Below, one piece after another: positions 14,153 through 14,163 of a stretch of DNA of 14,163 nt. Within the stretch, counting starts at the first letter, position 1, and each line of letters begins with the position of its first letter. The DNA is from JAIVJN01 sp036732565 (GTDB lineage: Bacteria; Acidobacteriota; Vicinamibacteria; Vicinamibacterales; UBA2999), in NCBI GenBank assembly GCA_036732565.1, contig DAINCF010000152.1, forward strand, positions 1 through 14,163, in the 5' to 3' direction. A program made the position numbers and the translations under genes. The notes beneath the pieces were generated by a model. The model made no database searches. It saw nothing but the letters and a program-made list of their open reading frames with translations, and had not been told where the DNA came from.

Positions 14153-14163
14153 AACCGACCATC

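Overview
The window looks like chromosomal DNA of a GC-rich, Gram-negative soil-type bacterium, most likely an acidobacterium (a Vicinamibacteria-like member would fit). The clues are the Oar-like TonB-dependent receptor with an N-terminal carboxypeptidase-regulatory-like domain, the very long exported PIG-L deacetylase beside it, high GC in third codon positions, and palindromic intergenic repeats. The taxonomic assignment is inference from gene content. No phage, CRISPR, tRNA or rRNA signal is visible.

Layout. (1) 1-1032, minus: 5' part of a beta-propeller lipoprotein gene that runs off the left edge. (2) 1071-7257, plus: a good sigma-70-type promoter, then a TonB-dependent receptor and, 3 bp later, a PIG-L family deacetylase. 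The 5' end of the deacetylase gene carries a 174-bp repeat element read in frame. (3) 7258-7414: a hairpin-forming repeat between convergent genes. (4) 10978 down to 7387, minus: a tight three-gene operon, PfkB-type sugar kinase, GH4 phospho-glycosidase, APC-family permease. Both junctions are four-base GTGA overlaps. (5) 11006-11953, plus: a second PfkB kinase, divergent from the operon across only 27 bp. (6) 12142-12669, plus: a Dps-type ferritin with all five ferroxidase ligands. (7) 13952 down to 12780, minus: a BON / two-helix membrane / SRPBCC protein. (8) 13983-14163: a third repeat element, a short direct repeat and a palindrome, with no gene.

How the genes may work together (inference). 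The receptor would bring a glycan or glycoconjugate across the outer membrane and the exported PIG-L protein could de-N-acetylate it. Inside the cell a PfkB kinase could phosphorylate a sugar or glycoside that the NAD- and metal-dependent GH4 enzyme then cleaves. No phosphotransferase-system gene is present, so the coupled kinase is the natural candidate source of the phosphorylated GH4 substrate. The permease is of the amino-acid/polyamine type, so what it carries is open. Dps and the BON/SRPBCC protein look like unrelated stress and envelope genes.

The most unusual feature is a family of palindromic elements with ends close to CGTACGTAGCGCAGGCCT. There are three element-like copies with different cores plus one end fragment in the right-hand part. 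One copy lies inside a signal-peptide coding region, is exactly 58 codons long and keeps the reading frame open.
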